Shown piece by piece: positions 1-12,700 of a stretch of 64,000 bases of DNA (position 1 is its first letter; each line of letters opens with the position of its first letter). The stretch comes from Lachnospiraceae bacterium. GTDB taxonomy: Bacteria > Bacillota > Clostridia > Lachnospirales > Lachnospiraceae. Where the stretch lies: assembly GCA_022793375.1 (NCBI GenBank), contig JAAWCS010000016.1, forward strand, positions 62,001-126,000. Reading direction: 5' to 3'. The position numbers and the translations under genes are program-made. Below the pieces are notes generated by a model that was not told where the DNA came from, did no database searches, and was given only the letters and a program-made list of their open reading frames with translations.

Positions 1-1
1 A

Positions 2-1162
2 AATACGGTGGCGCAGGAGAATCTGACCGGCGTGCGGACGGTCAAGGCTTTTTCGCGGGAGCGGCATGAGATTGAAAAATTCAGAAAGCGCAACGGGCAT
101 TACTACAACCTGAATATGTCGCTGGCCAAAACGATGGCGAAATACAGTCCCAATATCTCCTTCATGACGAAAATGCTTTTGCTTCTGTCCGTGTCTATGG
201 GCGGCCTGCTCGTGATGCAGGAGAGGATCAGCTTAGGGCAGCTGGGCGCGTTTATCGAATACGCCAACAATATAGTGTGGCCGATGGAAATCCTCGGCTG
301 GGTGACCAATTCAATGGCGGCGGCGGTGGCCTCCAATAAAAAGATCAACCGGATCCTTGCCGAAGAGCCGCAGATCGTATCGCCGCCGCAGCCAAAGACG
401 CTGGCCGCGGTGCGGGGCGAACTGGAGTTTCGCCATGTGAGCCTGGCGTTTGACAAACAAAAGGTGCTGGAGGATATAAGCTTTACACTGCCGGCGGGAA
501 AGACGCTGGGGATCATGGGCATGACCGGCGCCGGCAAAACAACGATCGTCCATCTGATTGAGCGCTTTTACGATGTCACCGAGGGCGCCGTGCTTTTGGA
601 CGGCGTGGATGTGCGGCGGCTGGATTTAAAACAGCTGCGGTCCGCGGCAGCGGTGGTCATGCAGGACGTGTTCCTGTTTTCCGATACGGTCGGCGAGAAC
701 ATCCGCATCGGCAGCCGGGACTGGATGGAACCGCATCATATGGAGCAGGCGGCCCGCGCGGCCGATGCGCACGGTTTTGTATCCCGGCTGCCGCAGGGCT
801 ATGACACGGTGATCGGGGAAAAGGGCGTGGGCCTGTCCGGCGGACAGAAGCAGCGGATCAGCATTGCCAGGGCGCTGGCCAGAAGGGCGCCGATTTTGAT
901 CCTCGACGATTCGACGTCGGCGCTGGATATGGAGACGGAACATGAGATTCAAAAACAGCTGGAGGAGCTGCGGGGAGTGACAAAGCTGATTATCGCTCAT
1001 CGGATTTCGGCGGTGCGTCATGCGGATGAAATCCTGGTCCTTCAGGAGGGACGGATTGCCGAGCGGGGCACGCATGAAAGCCTGCTGCGTCAAAAAGGGC
1101 TGTACTATGACACGTTTGTGGCTCAATATGAGGAGCCAAAGGAGGTGAGCGCATGTCTGTAA
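2..1162 (+). CDS. ABC exporter subunit with degenerate ATP site (5' end cut by window)
   Basis: Half-transporter of the ABC-B type: the end of the transmembrane domain (reading in from upstream as NTVAQENLTGVRTVKAF) followed by a complete nucleotide-binding domain from about residue 138. Walker A is GMTGAGKTT, the Q-loop is VMQDVFLFSD, the signature is LSGGQ and the H-loop is IIAHR. The residue after the Walker B aspartate is Asp (ILILDDSTSALD) where the catalytic Glu is expected. In family knowledge this marks the TM287/BmrC-like partner of a heterodimeric exporter. The stop overlaps the next start by 10 nt, so the two halves are co-translated. Substrate unknown: lipid, peptide or drug are all possible. 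The true start lies before the window. Confidence 0.93.
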   Translation, partial: NTVAQENLTGVRTVKAFSRERHEIEKFRKRNGHYYNLNMSLAKTMAKYSPNISFMTKMLLLLSVSMGGLLVMQERISLGQLGAFIEYANNIVWPMEILGWVTNSMAAAVASNKKINRILAEEPQIVSPPQPKTLAAVRGELEFRHVSLAFDKQKVLEDISFTLPAGKTLGIMGMTGAGKTTIVHLIERFYDVTEGAVLLDGVDVRRLDLKQLRSAAAVVMQDVFLFSDTVGENIRIGSRDWMEPHHMEQAARAADAHGFVSRLPQGYDTVIGEKGVGLSGGQKQRISIARALARRAPILILDDSTSALDMETEHEIQKQLEELRGVTKLIIAHRISAVRHADEILVLQEGRIAERGTHESLLRQKGLYYDTFVAQYEEPKEVSACL

Positions 1163-2931
1163 ATTCGTATAAACAAGATGAACTGCAGCGGGAGGTCCCC
1201 AAGTGGGTGACGCTCGGACGGCTGTACCGCTATCTGTTTGCGTATAAAAAAGACATTGTAATCGTACTGCTGATAATGACGGTGACGGTGGGAGCCGTGC
1301 TCTTAAACCCGCTGATTATCGAGCGGGCGATCAACGTCCATGTGGCAAACCGCGATGCCGAGGGGCTTTTGCGGCTGACCGCGGCGGCCCTGGTCCTAAA
1401 CGGGCTCTGGCTGTTGGGCGTAAAGGCGCGTATGCTGATTATGGCGCGCGTCTCCAACGAGATCGTGCTGAAGATCCGCGAGGAACTGTATGTACATATT
1501 CAGACGCTGGGACTGCGCTTTTTTGACAGCCGTCCGACGGGAAAGATTCTGGCCCGTGTAATCGGCGACGTCAATTCGTTGAAAGACATGATGGCAGACA
1601 GCGTAACAACGCTGATTCCCGATGCCGTGATGGTGATGTCCGTCATCACGATCATGATTGTAAAAAGTCCCGGGCTGGCGCTGTCGGCGCTGGCGACGCT
1701 GCCGATTTTGGGGCTGGGCATGTATATGGTTATGATCCGCGGCCACAAGCGCTGGCAGACGGTGCGCCAGAAAAATTCCAATATCAATGCCTACGTCCAC
1801 GAAAATTTTTCGGGAATCCGCGTGGTACAGAGCTTTTCGGCAGAAGGCGAGTCGGCCGCGGCCTTTGACGGGGTGCTGGCGGAACACCGGCAGGCCTTTA
1901 CGCATGCCGTGCGTCTGGCGGATGCCTTTGGACCGGTGATCGACGTGACCTGGGGGCTGGGCGGCTTTCTTCTGTATTTTATCGGAATCCGTATTCTGGG
2001 AATGGGCGGCGCGGACGTGGGGACGTTTCTGGCCTTTGCGACGTATTTAAGCATGTTTTGGAGTCCGATCCGCAACCTGGCAAGTCTCTACAACAAGATT
2101 GTCAACAACATATCAAGCGCGGAGCGGATCTTTGATATCCTGGACACGGAACCGGAACTGACCGACCGTGAGGACGCGTATGAACTGCCGCCGATTGAGG
2201 GCCAGGTAGAGTTTGACCATGTGACCTTCGCCTATCCCGACGAGCCGGAGCGGGATGTAATCGTGGATATTAACTTTGACATCAAACCCGGGGAGACGAT
2301 TGCGCTGGTAGGGCCGACGGGCGCGGGCAAGACGACGATCATCAACCTGATCAGCCGTTTTTATGACGCGAAAGCGGGGACGATCCGCATCGACGGCCAT
2401 CCGGTGAACGAGGTGACGCTGCACAGCCTGCGAAGCCAGATGGGAATTATGACGCAGGAGAATTTCCTGTTCTCAGGCACGGTCCGCGACAATATTTCTT
2501 ACGGAAAACTGGACGCGTCCGAGGAGGAGATCGTCTGGGCGGCCAAGGCCGTGGGAGCGCACGATTTTATCAGCAAGCTGGAAAAGGGCTACGATACCGA
2601 GCTGCAGGGCGGCGGCGGTCTCTCCGTAGGACAAAGACAGCTGCTGGCTTTTGCGCGGACGCTGGTAAGCAAACCGCGTATCCTGATTTTGGATGAAGCG
2701 ACCTCCAGCATTGACACGCATACGGAGTTGATGGTGCAGCGGGGCATTGCGGCGCTTTTGGCCGGCCGGACATCGTTTGTCATTGCCCATCGTCTGTCTA
2801 CCATCAAAAAGGCGGATCGAATCTTTGTCGTCGACCACCAGTCGATTCTCGAGGAGGGAACGCACCAGGAATTGCTGGCAAAGAAAGGACAATACTATAA
2901 CCTGTACCAGGCGCAGTTTAAAAACCTGTAG
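1153..2931 (+). CDS. ABC exporter subunit, partner with non-canonical signature motif
   Basis: Complete 592-residue half-transporter: six-helix membrane domain to about residue 320, then an ATPase domain. Walker A is GPTGAGKTT near residue 387 and Walker B is ILILDEATSSID with the catalytic Glu intact, but the signature is LSVGQ instead of LSGGQ. Together with the preceding subunit (Asp for Glu in Walker B) this gives one consensus and one degenerate ATP site, as in TM287/288 and BmrCD. GGAGGTG lies 6 nt before the ATG. Co-expressed with the upstream subunit; exports an unknown compound. Confident as a heterodimeric exporter; substrate not inferable. Confidence 0.94.
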   Translation: MSVNSYKQDELQREVPKWVTLGRLYRYLFAYKKDIVIVLLIMTVTVGAVLLNPLIIERAINVHVANRDAEGLLRLTAAALVLNGLWLLGVKARMLIMARVSNEIVLKIREELYVHIQTLGLRFFDSRPTGKILARVIGDVNSLKDMMADSVTTLIPDAVMVMSVITIMIVKSPGLALSALATLPILGLGMYMVMIRGHKRWQTVRQKNSNINAYVHENFSGIRVVQSFSAEGESAAAFDGVLAEHRQAFTHAVRLADAFGPVIDVTWGLGGFLLYFIGIRILGMGGADVGTFLAFATYLSMFWSPIRNLASLYNKIVNNISSAERIFDILDTEPELTDREDAYELPPIEGQVEFDHVTFAYPDEPERDVIVDINFDIKPGETIALVGPTGAGKTTIINLISRFYDAKAGTIRIDGHPVNEVTLHSLRSQMGIMTQENFLFSGTVRDNISYGKLDASEEEIVWAAKAVGAHDFISKLEKGYDTELQGGGGLSVGQRQLLAFARTLVSKPRILILDEATSSIDTHTELMVQRGIAALLAGRTSFVIAHRLSTIKKADRIFVVDHQSILEEGTHQELLAKKGQYYNLYQAQFKNL

Positions 2932-3006
2932 AAGACATTGATTCTTTGCGGAATTTTCGCTATAGTTATATGGATCGAATACAAAAGCGCAAAAAGGAGC
3001 AGCAAG

Positions 3007-3606
3007 ATGAAATTCATTTTAGTGCGTCACGGAGAAACCCTTTTCAATCAGCTGGGGCTGACACAGGGATGGTGTGATTCGCCGCTGACCCAAAAGGGAG
3101 TAAAGCAGGTACAGATCACGCGGGATCGGCTGGCCGGCGTGCCGATTGACGAGGCTTACAGCTCGACCAGCGAGCGGGCCTGCGATACGGCCGAGATCCT
3201 CCTGGAGGGCCGGAACATACCGGTGCGTCGGGAAAAGCGCCTGAAGGAAATCAATTTTGGATACTTTGAAGGTTCCGCAAATGCGACGCGCCTGGCGATC
3301 GCATCGCCGGGCGGGCCGCGCATGGGGATCGGTTATCGGAACTTCGGCGGCGAGGACTGCGAGGATGTGGTGCGGCGGGAGACGGAATTTTTGCAGACGC
3401 TTTTGGGCGGGGAGGAAAAGACGATCCTGCTGGCCGGCCACGGGGCGTCGCTGAACCTGCTTCTGCATCATATTGCGGGCGAGAGCCTGAAAGAGCGGTT
3501 CCCGGAATTTACGTTCTTTTTCAACGCGACGGCCGTGATTGTCGCTTATGCGGACGGCCGGTTTGAGGTCGAACAGGTGCTGCATGCGGTGTCGGACAAC
3601 GGATGA
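3007..3606 (+). CDS. Histidine phosphatase superfamily protein
   Basis: 199-residue phosphoglycerate-mutase-like phosphatase. The catalytic RHG motif is at residues 7-9 (FILVRHGET), the second catalytic His is in LLAGHGASL, and the conserved Arg and Glu are in SERACDTAEI and LKEINFG. The ATG at 3007 is chosen because the family begins directly with this strand and AAAGGAG precedes it; the frame stays open upstream to about 2938 but without family similarity. Probably removes phosphate from a small metabolite (sugar phosphate or cobalamin-type substrate); the substrate cannot be told. About 75 nt behind the ABC pair, possibly in the same transcript. Confidence 0.88.
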   Translation: MKFILVRHGETLFNQLGLTQGWCDSPLTQKGVKQVQITRDRLAGVPIDEAYSSTSERACDTAEILLEGRNIPVRREKRLKEINFGYFEGSANATRLAIASPGGPRMGIGYRNFGGEDCEDVVRRETEFLQTLLGGEEKTILLAGHGASLNLLLHHIAGESLKERFPEFTFFFNATAVIVAYADGRFEVEQVLHAVSDNG

Positions 3607-3640
3607 GGAAAATATGCGCTGTTAAAGGAACACTTGATAG

Positions 3641-4417
3641 GAGGACCACGATGAAGCCGCCGTCTATTCCGCGGATGAGGCAGAAGCCCGCTGGGAACGG
3701 GGGGAAGCGAACTATGCTCCCCGGGCCAAGGTCTATGAGGAAAAAGAGTACACGGTCTGTGCCCGGATCTCGATCCCCAGCGCCCTCACCTACCGCTACT
3801 CCACCCTGGGAGCCAGCGAACTGGCGATGGGAGCGGAGCTGTTTAGGCAGGATACCGGCATGAATTCTGTCATGATCTACGCTTTTAACACTGCCGGGGA
3901 GTCGAATGCCGCTATGGAGGACTTTTTAAAGGAATACACGGAGTTCTTCCAGCCTGCCTGCGACTATGAGAGCAAACAGAGCAAGGCGGCCGAGTTTGAG
4001 AGTTTTCGAAATATGTTTCTGACCATGGGCGGCACACTGGCAGGGATTATCGGCCTGGTGGGCGTGCTCAACTTCATCAACGCCGTGCTGACGGGCATAC
4101 TTGCTAGAAAGCGGGAGCTGGCAATGCTCCAGGCTGTGGGCATGACCGGAAAGCAGATGAATACCATGCTGGTGTACGAAGGGCTGTACTACACGATGCT
4201 GTCCGCCGCCCTTGCCCTGGTCCTGAGCGCCGCGCTGGGACCGCTGGCGGGATCCCTCTGCTCCGCCTTTTGGTTCTTCACCTATCGGTTTACCGTCCTG
4301 CCGGTTTTAATGGTAATACCGCTGTTTCTGCTTCTGGGGATTTTGATTCCTCTGTGGATGTACCGTTGTGTAAACCGCCGCACCATTGTGGAACGCCTGC
4401 GGGAGATCGAAAGCTGA
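3641..4417 (+). pseudogene. Remnant of an FtsX/MacB-type ABC permease
   Basis: C-terminal part of a FtsX-like permease: an extracellular segment, then a first membrane helix (TLAGIIGLVGVLNFINAVLT), the cytoplasmic motif ARKRELAMLQAVGM typical of the family, and two more helices, ending at REIES. Coding sense continues upstream of the first in-frame Met (3827) to a stop at 3638-3640, reading VYEEKEYTVCARIS, without any start codon. A good AGGAGG (3639-3644) and ATG (3651) sit just here but in a different frame. The N-terminal half and the partner ATPase are missing, so this is read as a truncated, frame-broken gene. A short protein from the Met at 3827 could still be made. Confidence 0.75.
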
Positions 4418-4475
4418 CACTCGCGATTTCGTTATGAAAATTGTTGCAGGTTATTGTTTTTTTTGCAATACGCAT

Positions 4476-4505
4476 TTGACAAGCCGGATACAATGCATGT
4501 ATAAT
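4476..4505 (+). promoter_or_regulatory. Promoter of the pyruvate:ferredoxin oxidoreductase gene
   Basis: Consensus-quality housekeeping promoter: TTGACA (4476-4481), 18-nt spacer, TATAAT (4500-4505), giving a leader of about 40 nt. AGGAGG at 4537-4542 lies 10 nt before the ATG. This fits a very highly expressed gene. Confidence 0.9.
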
Positions 4506-4552
4506 GAGGGTTAGCGGTGTAAACCAAAATTACCATAGGAGGAACAAACTTT

Positions 4553-8095
<3,543 letters not shown>

Positions 8096-8136
8096 AATAC
8101 AGCTGGCCGTTTGGTCAGGGATGCGAGAATAGAAGG

Positions 8137-8176
8137 GTCCCGGCAGGCGTAAAAACCTGCCGGGACCTGTGTTTTT
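8137..8176 (+). terminator. Intrinsic terminator of nifJ
   Basis: Perfect 11-bp stem GTCCCGGCAGG / CCTGCCGGGAC (8137-8147 and 8156-8166) with an 8-nt A-rich loop and a downstream run of T ending at 8176. Confidence 0.88.
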
Positions 8177-8224
8177 AAAGAGAAGTTGTCCTTGTTTATT
8201 TGAAAGGGGCAATTATTCTAATTT

Positions 8225-8242
8225 AAAGCTTTACACTTTTTT
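8225..8242 (+). repeat. 18-bp repeat at the left edge of the small orphan gene
   Basis: AAAGCTTTACACTTTTTT occurs here and again, same orientation, at 8552-8569; an inverted near-copy lies at 8521-8538. The left copy contains the -35 box of the small gene, the right copies form its terminator. The gene is therefore framed by related sequence, as if it were a small cassette. Confidence 0.7.
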
Positions 8243-8258
8243 CGTTGATTGCTATAAT
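8230..8258 (+). promoter_or_regulatory. Promoter of the small orphan gene
   Basis: TTTACA (8230-8235), 17-nt spacer, TATAAT (8253-8258). Transcription should begin near 8265, which excludes in-frame start codons upstream of that point and supports the ATG at 8305. Confidence 0.8.
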
Positions 8259-8304
8259 AAAGACAGCAACCATATGTATTTGGCTTGAGAAAGCAGGTGA
8301 TGAT

Positions 8305-8496
8305 ATGCCAACAGGTATGGAAGTAACAAAAGCGGCGCTGGATGATTTTAAAAAAATCCAGGAGTACATGGTATTAGCCAAAAAAGAAAATGCTGTTGAG
8401 ACATATGCAAAGCTAAAGAAGGAGTATCTTACGATCAAAGCGCTGCTCAATGTTTCAGGCGTAAACTTGACGGATATTGACGAGATCAAAGAATGA
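8305..8496 (+). CDS. Small orphan protein, 63 residues, unknown function
   Basis: Short charged, helical protein beginning MPTGMEVTKAALDDFKK; no signal peptide or membrane segment. I do not recognise a family. The ATG at 8305 is chosen because a consensus promoter overlaps the upstream part of the open frame and AGGTGA lies 4-9 nt before it. It is a stand-alone unit with its own promoter and a symmetrical terminator, flanked by copies of the same 18-bp sequence. A role as a small regulatory or structural protein is possible but nothing in the sequence shows it. Confidence 0.65.
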   Translation: MPTGMEVTKAALDDFKKIQEYMVLAKKENAVETYAKLKKEYLTIKALLNVSGVNLTDIDEIKE

Positions 8497-8520
8497 TCGA
8501 ATGCAGTCAGGAGCGGAATT

Positions 8521-8570
8521 AAAAAGTGTAAGGCTTTTAACCAAAAGGATAAAAGCTTTACACTTTTTTT
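8521..8570. terminator. Bidirectional terminator between converging genes
   Basis: Long A/T-edged hairpin: AAAAAGTGTAAGGCTTTT (8521-8538) pairs with AAAAGCTTTACACTTTTT (8551-8568) around a 12-nt loop, one bulge. A run on one side and T run on the other let it work for the small gene (+) and the DUF1700 gene (-). Confidence 0.85.
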
Positions 8571-8581
8571 GGAAAATGAGA

Positions 8582-9139
8582 TCAAACAATCGTTTTATGT
8601 GTTTTCCCCACAAAGTGGATATACTGCAGCATGGCATTCCACATGCCTTTGCCGGCAAGGAACAAAAGCAGGCCCATAATTAGGCTGATCGGCAAGGCGG
8701 CGATTGGCGAGGGGGAGTAGCTGCCGATCTGCAGCACGACATAAGGCGTTTCAAACCCCAGGACAGCGCCGGCAAATTTCGTAAGCCCGGCCAGGGGAGC
8801 GATGACAGCGGTGACCATCAGAGTGATGGAGAGTACGCTTAAAAAGGGCAGTACGAAGAGTCCGCCGAAACCGGCCAGGCTGTAAAAGGCGATCAGTGCC
8901 CGGCATTTTTTCCAGCTGAAACGCTCGGTGGCGGTAATCGCATCGCCTAAATAAGCCTGGGCGAGCGCCTTCGGTTCGCCGAGACGTTCAAGAATCTGGG
9001 AGGAACTCAGATTTTGAGCGCCGCTTAGCTCCAGCATTTCGCTCTGGATTTCTTTTATAATATCGGCTCTCTCGCAGGCCGGGAGCGGTTTTAAATAGCG
9101 GTCAACGCTGTTCAGATATTCAGTCAGTATCGGATCCAT
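8582..9139 (-). CDS. DUF1700 (HAAS-domain) membrane protein
   Basis: 185 residues. The N-terminal helical HAAS-type domain (MDPILTEYLNSVDRYLKPLP, with the ERADIIKEIQSEM helix and ILERLGEPKALAQAYL) is followed by about three hydrophobic segments from residue 80 on. Proteins of this kind are typically encoded directly behind a PadR repressor and are thought to act as a membrane-associated sensor or partner; the exact role is unknown. Here it overlaps the PadR gene by 20 nt, so the two are translationally coupled. GGAGAG precedes its ATG. Confidence 0.85.
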   Translation of the reverse strand: MDPILTEYLNSVDRYLKPLPACERADIIKEIQSEMLELSGAQNLSSSQILERLGEPKALAQAYLGDAITATERFSWKKCRALIAFYSLAGFGGLFVLPFLSVLSITLMVTAVIAPLAGLTKFAGAVLGFETPYVVLQIGSYSPSPIAALPISLIMGLLLFLAGKGMWNAMLQYIHFVGKTHKTIV

Positions 9140-9500
9140 CGATCATCTCTCCTTTCGTGCGCCCACAGGGCGTGTCTTTTACGGCCGACACGGCGGCTAA
9201 CAGATTTTCCCATTCGCAGGACATGGCTTTAAGGTAGGCGCGGCCATGCTCCGTAATCGTATAATATTTGCGCGGCGGCAGACCTTCCGTGGTTTCCTGC
9301 CAGTAGGAGGACAGGAAGCCTTCCTTTAAAAGACGCCGCAGCAGTGGATAAATGGTGCTTTCCCTGGCAGCCAGAATCGGCCACACTTCCAGACGGCTGA
9401 TGATTTCATAGCCGTATAAAGACTGGCCGTCAATCATCTGCAGAATACAAAATTCCAGCGTTCCGCGTTTGATTTGTGATTTCCATTCCTCAATATCCAA
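9120..9500 (-). CDS. PadR-family transcriptional repressor
   Basis: 126-residue PadR regulator: winged-helix domain (LEFCILQMIDGQSLYGYEIISRL, wing region with STIYPLLRRLLKEGFLSSYW, RKYYTITEHGRAYL) and a short C-terminal helix for dimerisation. The start is taken as TTG at 9500, 8 nt behind AAGGAGG; no ATG with a ribosome site exists. Its promoter region carries TAGTA/TACTA half-sites, so it most likely represses its own operon with the DUF1700 gene. The inducer is unknown. Confidence 0.88.
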   Translation of the reverse strand: MDIEEWKSQIKRGTLEFCILQMIDGQSLYGYEIISRLEVWPILAARESTIYPLLRRLLKEGFLSSYWQETTEGLPPRKYYTITEHGRAYLKAMSCEWENLLAAVSAVKDTPCGRTKGEMIDGSDTD

Positions 9501-9558
9501 AAACAATTCCTCCTTCCCTGGCACGTTTAAAAAGCAGGCGTACCTCTTCAACACTCTA

Positions 9559-9593
9559 TAGTATATCGTACTACACAGTACTTTAAATGTCAA
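9559..9593 (-). promoter_or_regulatory. PadR operon promoter with overlapping operator
   Basis: On the minus strand: TTGACA (9588-9593), 17-nt spacer, TACGAT (9565-9570). Overlapping it are TAGTATATCGTACTA (9559-9573, 5-bp arms) and GTACTACACAGTAC (9568-9581, 5-bp arms), i.e. three alternating half-sites across the spacer and -10. This is the expected place for autorepression by the PadR protein. Confidence 0.72.
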
Positions 9594-9644
9594 TGGTATA
9601 TCGGAAATTTAAAAACGTTCGAAGGGAAAAAGGCATGGAAAATT

Positions 9645-9673
9645 TTGCCTTGATATGATAAACTGATTATAAT
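9645..9673 (+). promoter_or_regulatory. Promoter of the RecD-like helicase gene
   Basis: TTGCCT (9645-9650), 17-nt spacer, perfect TATAAT (9668-9673). The leader is about 75 nt, ending in GGAGGAGAG before the ATG. Confidence 0.75.
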
Positions 9674-9754
9674 CATTTAACAATCTGCAAAAGAACGAAG
9701 AGAAGGCCATACATTTTGGCTTGCTTTCAGACGGCATACGGGAGGAGAGTATAT

Positions 9755-12700
9755 ATGGCAGTAAATATCAGCGTTCGTCTGGCCTGGCACGCAGATGGCT
9801 GGAACGGTCACATTTGCCGGGATCCCAAGGCAAACGTATATTGTGGGGGCCGCTATTCCTATATGGGAGATATGATCGAATCAAGAAAAGAGGAGGAAAA
9901 GGAATGTCGGCTGGCAGGGCGTCCCTGCTCGGACATGACACCGCCGCCGCCCTGTGCGTTAAGTTGCAATGCCTTTGGACAGGAGGCGACGTATTGCATG
10001 GTAGACGCGCCCAGCTGGTTTAAAAAGGCGTCTCCCAAACGGATTGAGATTTTGCCGGCCACGGTCTGCACCTGGAATTATGAGGGGATGTATACCGATG
10101 CGGTGACCGACGCCGGCCCGGATGGACATAAATATGACAATGAGGGCCGCAAAGCCAATGCGGATCGCTATTTTTCCAGGCTGACCGCCGGCCGGTCGCT
10201 GCTCGTGTATTATGCCAATTACAGCAATCCTTTTAGCAGCGACGAAGAACAGACCTATGTGGTTGTGGGGATTTCCCGTCTGAAAGAGCCGCCGGGGGAA
10301 TTTCTCTTTTATGATGGACTGGATGAAAGGGAACGCAAATATTACGCGGACGGGCTGGTGTGGCAGCGGACACTGACTTCAAACTACCCGGAGGAGGGAT
10401 TTCACATTCCCTATGAGAATTATATGGACCGGCCGCAGATCTTGGAACGAATCCTTTACCGGCCCGTGAATCCGCGCCTTTTTAAGTACGCGACGCGGGA
10501 GATTCCGGACGACGATATGGTGAATATCGTCGAGAACCTGATTCGGATCGTCGAAGTTCTGATCGAAGAAAAGGATACGACGCAGAATTGGACGGAACGC
10601 AGAGCCTGGCTGATCGGCCTTTTTAATGATCTTTGGAAGGAGCGCGGGGCCTATCCGGGATTTCCGCAGGTGCTGCAGGTCTTAAAAAAGCCGCAGCTGG
10701 CGGAAGAATATCGGGCCGCCAGCCGGCAGGGCCGCAGTGTGGAGGCGTACCGGGAGATCCGAAAGAAGCTTCGGGCGGATCGGACCATCGAGCGGCAGCT
10801 TCGTCTGCTGGGACAGGAGCGGGAGACGCTTTTACTGGAGGTGTTGCCGCGCTTTCATCTGACGGTAGCGCAGATGGAGCGGATCACGGTCGAGGGGGAG
10901 AGCGGCGCGCTTTACTCGCAGTGTGAAAAGATTCTTGAAAATCCCTATATCCTCTGTGAGCAGTATATTGGGACAAATGAGGACGACCAAATCTCCTTTT
11001 ATCAGATTGACAACGGTGCGCTTCCCTCGCCGGAATATGGTATCGAACCGCTTTCAGCGGCCAATTCGGCCGAACGCTTTCGGGCGCTGTGCGTGGATGC
11101 CCTCAAATGGGACAATTCTCATTCGTTTACACCGGCCGGGCGGGTGCTGAATCTGGTCAATGACCGGGCTTTATCCCTGCGTGAATGGCGGAAGAATCGT
11201 TTTACAGAGCGGTATTTTGAAGTGGACGAAGCGTTTCTTTCGGAGGCGGTGACGCTGCGAAGAGACGCCGATCGTGGATTGTACCTGTACTTGAACGAGG
11301 TGTTTGAGGATGAACAGCTGATTGGCCGGACGCTTAAAGGGCTGGCGCGCCGGCCGGCGATTGTCTTTCGCCAGCCTGTGACAGCCGACCATTTTTATCG
11401 GGCCTTGTATCAGGAGGACAGCCCCCTGGCCGGGGAGAGCGAGTATCAGGAGGCGATCAAAGACCAGGCTGAAATTTGTGCCCGCCTGTTTCGGCGCAAT
11501 CTCTGCGTACTGTCCGGTGCGGCCGGGACCGGCAAGACGACGCTCATACGGGCGCTGATGGAGCAGATTCAACGGATTGACGGCGAGGGAGCCGGCATTT
11601 GTCTGCTGGCGCCTACGGGCAAGGCCGCCGAGCGGATTCGCGAGAAAACAGGCTGCCCGGCCGGGACGATTCATTCGCTGTTAGCCGCCGGCGGCTGGCT
11701 GAATGAGAACATGAGTTTTAAGAGAAGCGGCGGCCGTGTGGAAAAGGAGATACACACGATCATTATTGACGAGACCTCCATGGTGGACCTGGGGCTGATG
11801 GCGGCCCTGTTTAGGGCAGTCAAGTGGAGTAACGTCAAGCGTTTGATCTTGGTGGGCGACCCGAACCAGCTGCCGCCGATCGGCCGCGGCAAGGTGTTTG
11901 CGGATACGATTGAGTGGCTGCGCAAGGAGGAACCGGACAATCTGGGCGAGCTTCGCTTTAATGTGCGTCAGCTGGGAAACAAGGTGGCGGGAACGGGAAA
12001 CGGGATTGTTTCTCTGGCAGGCCTCCTGATTCAGGAAAAGCAGTGCAGGGGCGATGTAGACAAAGAGCAGCGAGAAGAACTGCTGCAGGAAATTCAAGAG
12101 AGCAGGGACGCAGACAAAGCACAGAGAGAAGAACTGCTGCAAAAAATCCAGGAGGGCGGGGACGTAGACCAGGACCTGCGCGTCTTTTACTGGAACAGCC
12201 CCGAGGATTTGAACGCTCTGTTAAAGAGGGAACTAATCCGCGATTTGCAGGCGCAGGCAGACGGGGCGGATCTGGGGAGAAAATGGATCGAGCTTTGCAA
12301 AAGAGAGGACGGAGGAAAAGACCCTGCGTGTATGCAGGCGCTGTCGCCGTTTCGTGCAGAACCCTCGGGAACCGAGCACCTGAACGCCCGGCTGCAGGCC
12401 CTGCTCAACGGACACAATGCCGGGCGCGACCGGATTGACGGAATCGCTCTGTATGATAAAGTAATCCAGGTGGTGAACCGTCCCCGATCCCGGCCGATCA
12501 AGGCATACAATTTTCAGTCCAGAGGGCTTTGCCGTACCGAGGTTTTCAACGGCGATATGGGATTTGCCTACCCCAATCCGCTTGACAGAAATACCTGGGG
12601 CCGGCTACAGCGCTTTATGGTATGTTTTCGGGGAAAAGAGCATTTGGGCGTAAATTACGGGCGGAACGAATACAAGGGCCGGGTGTACAACGAAAAACCG

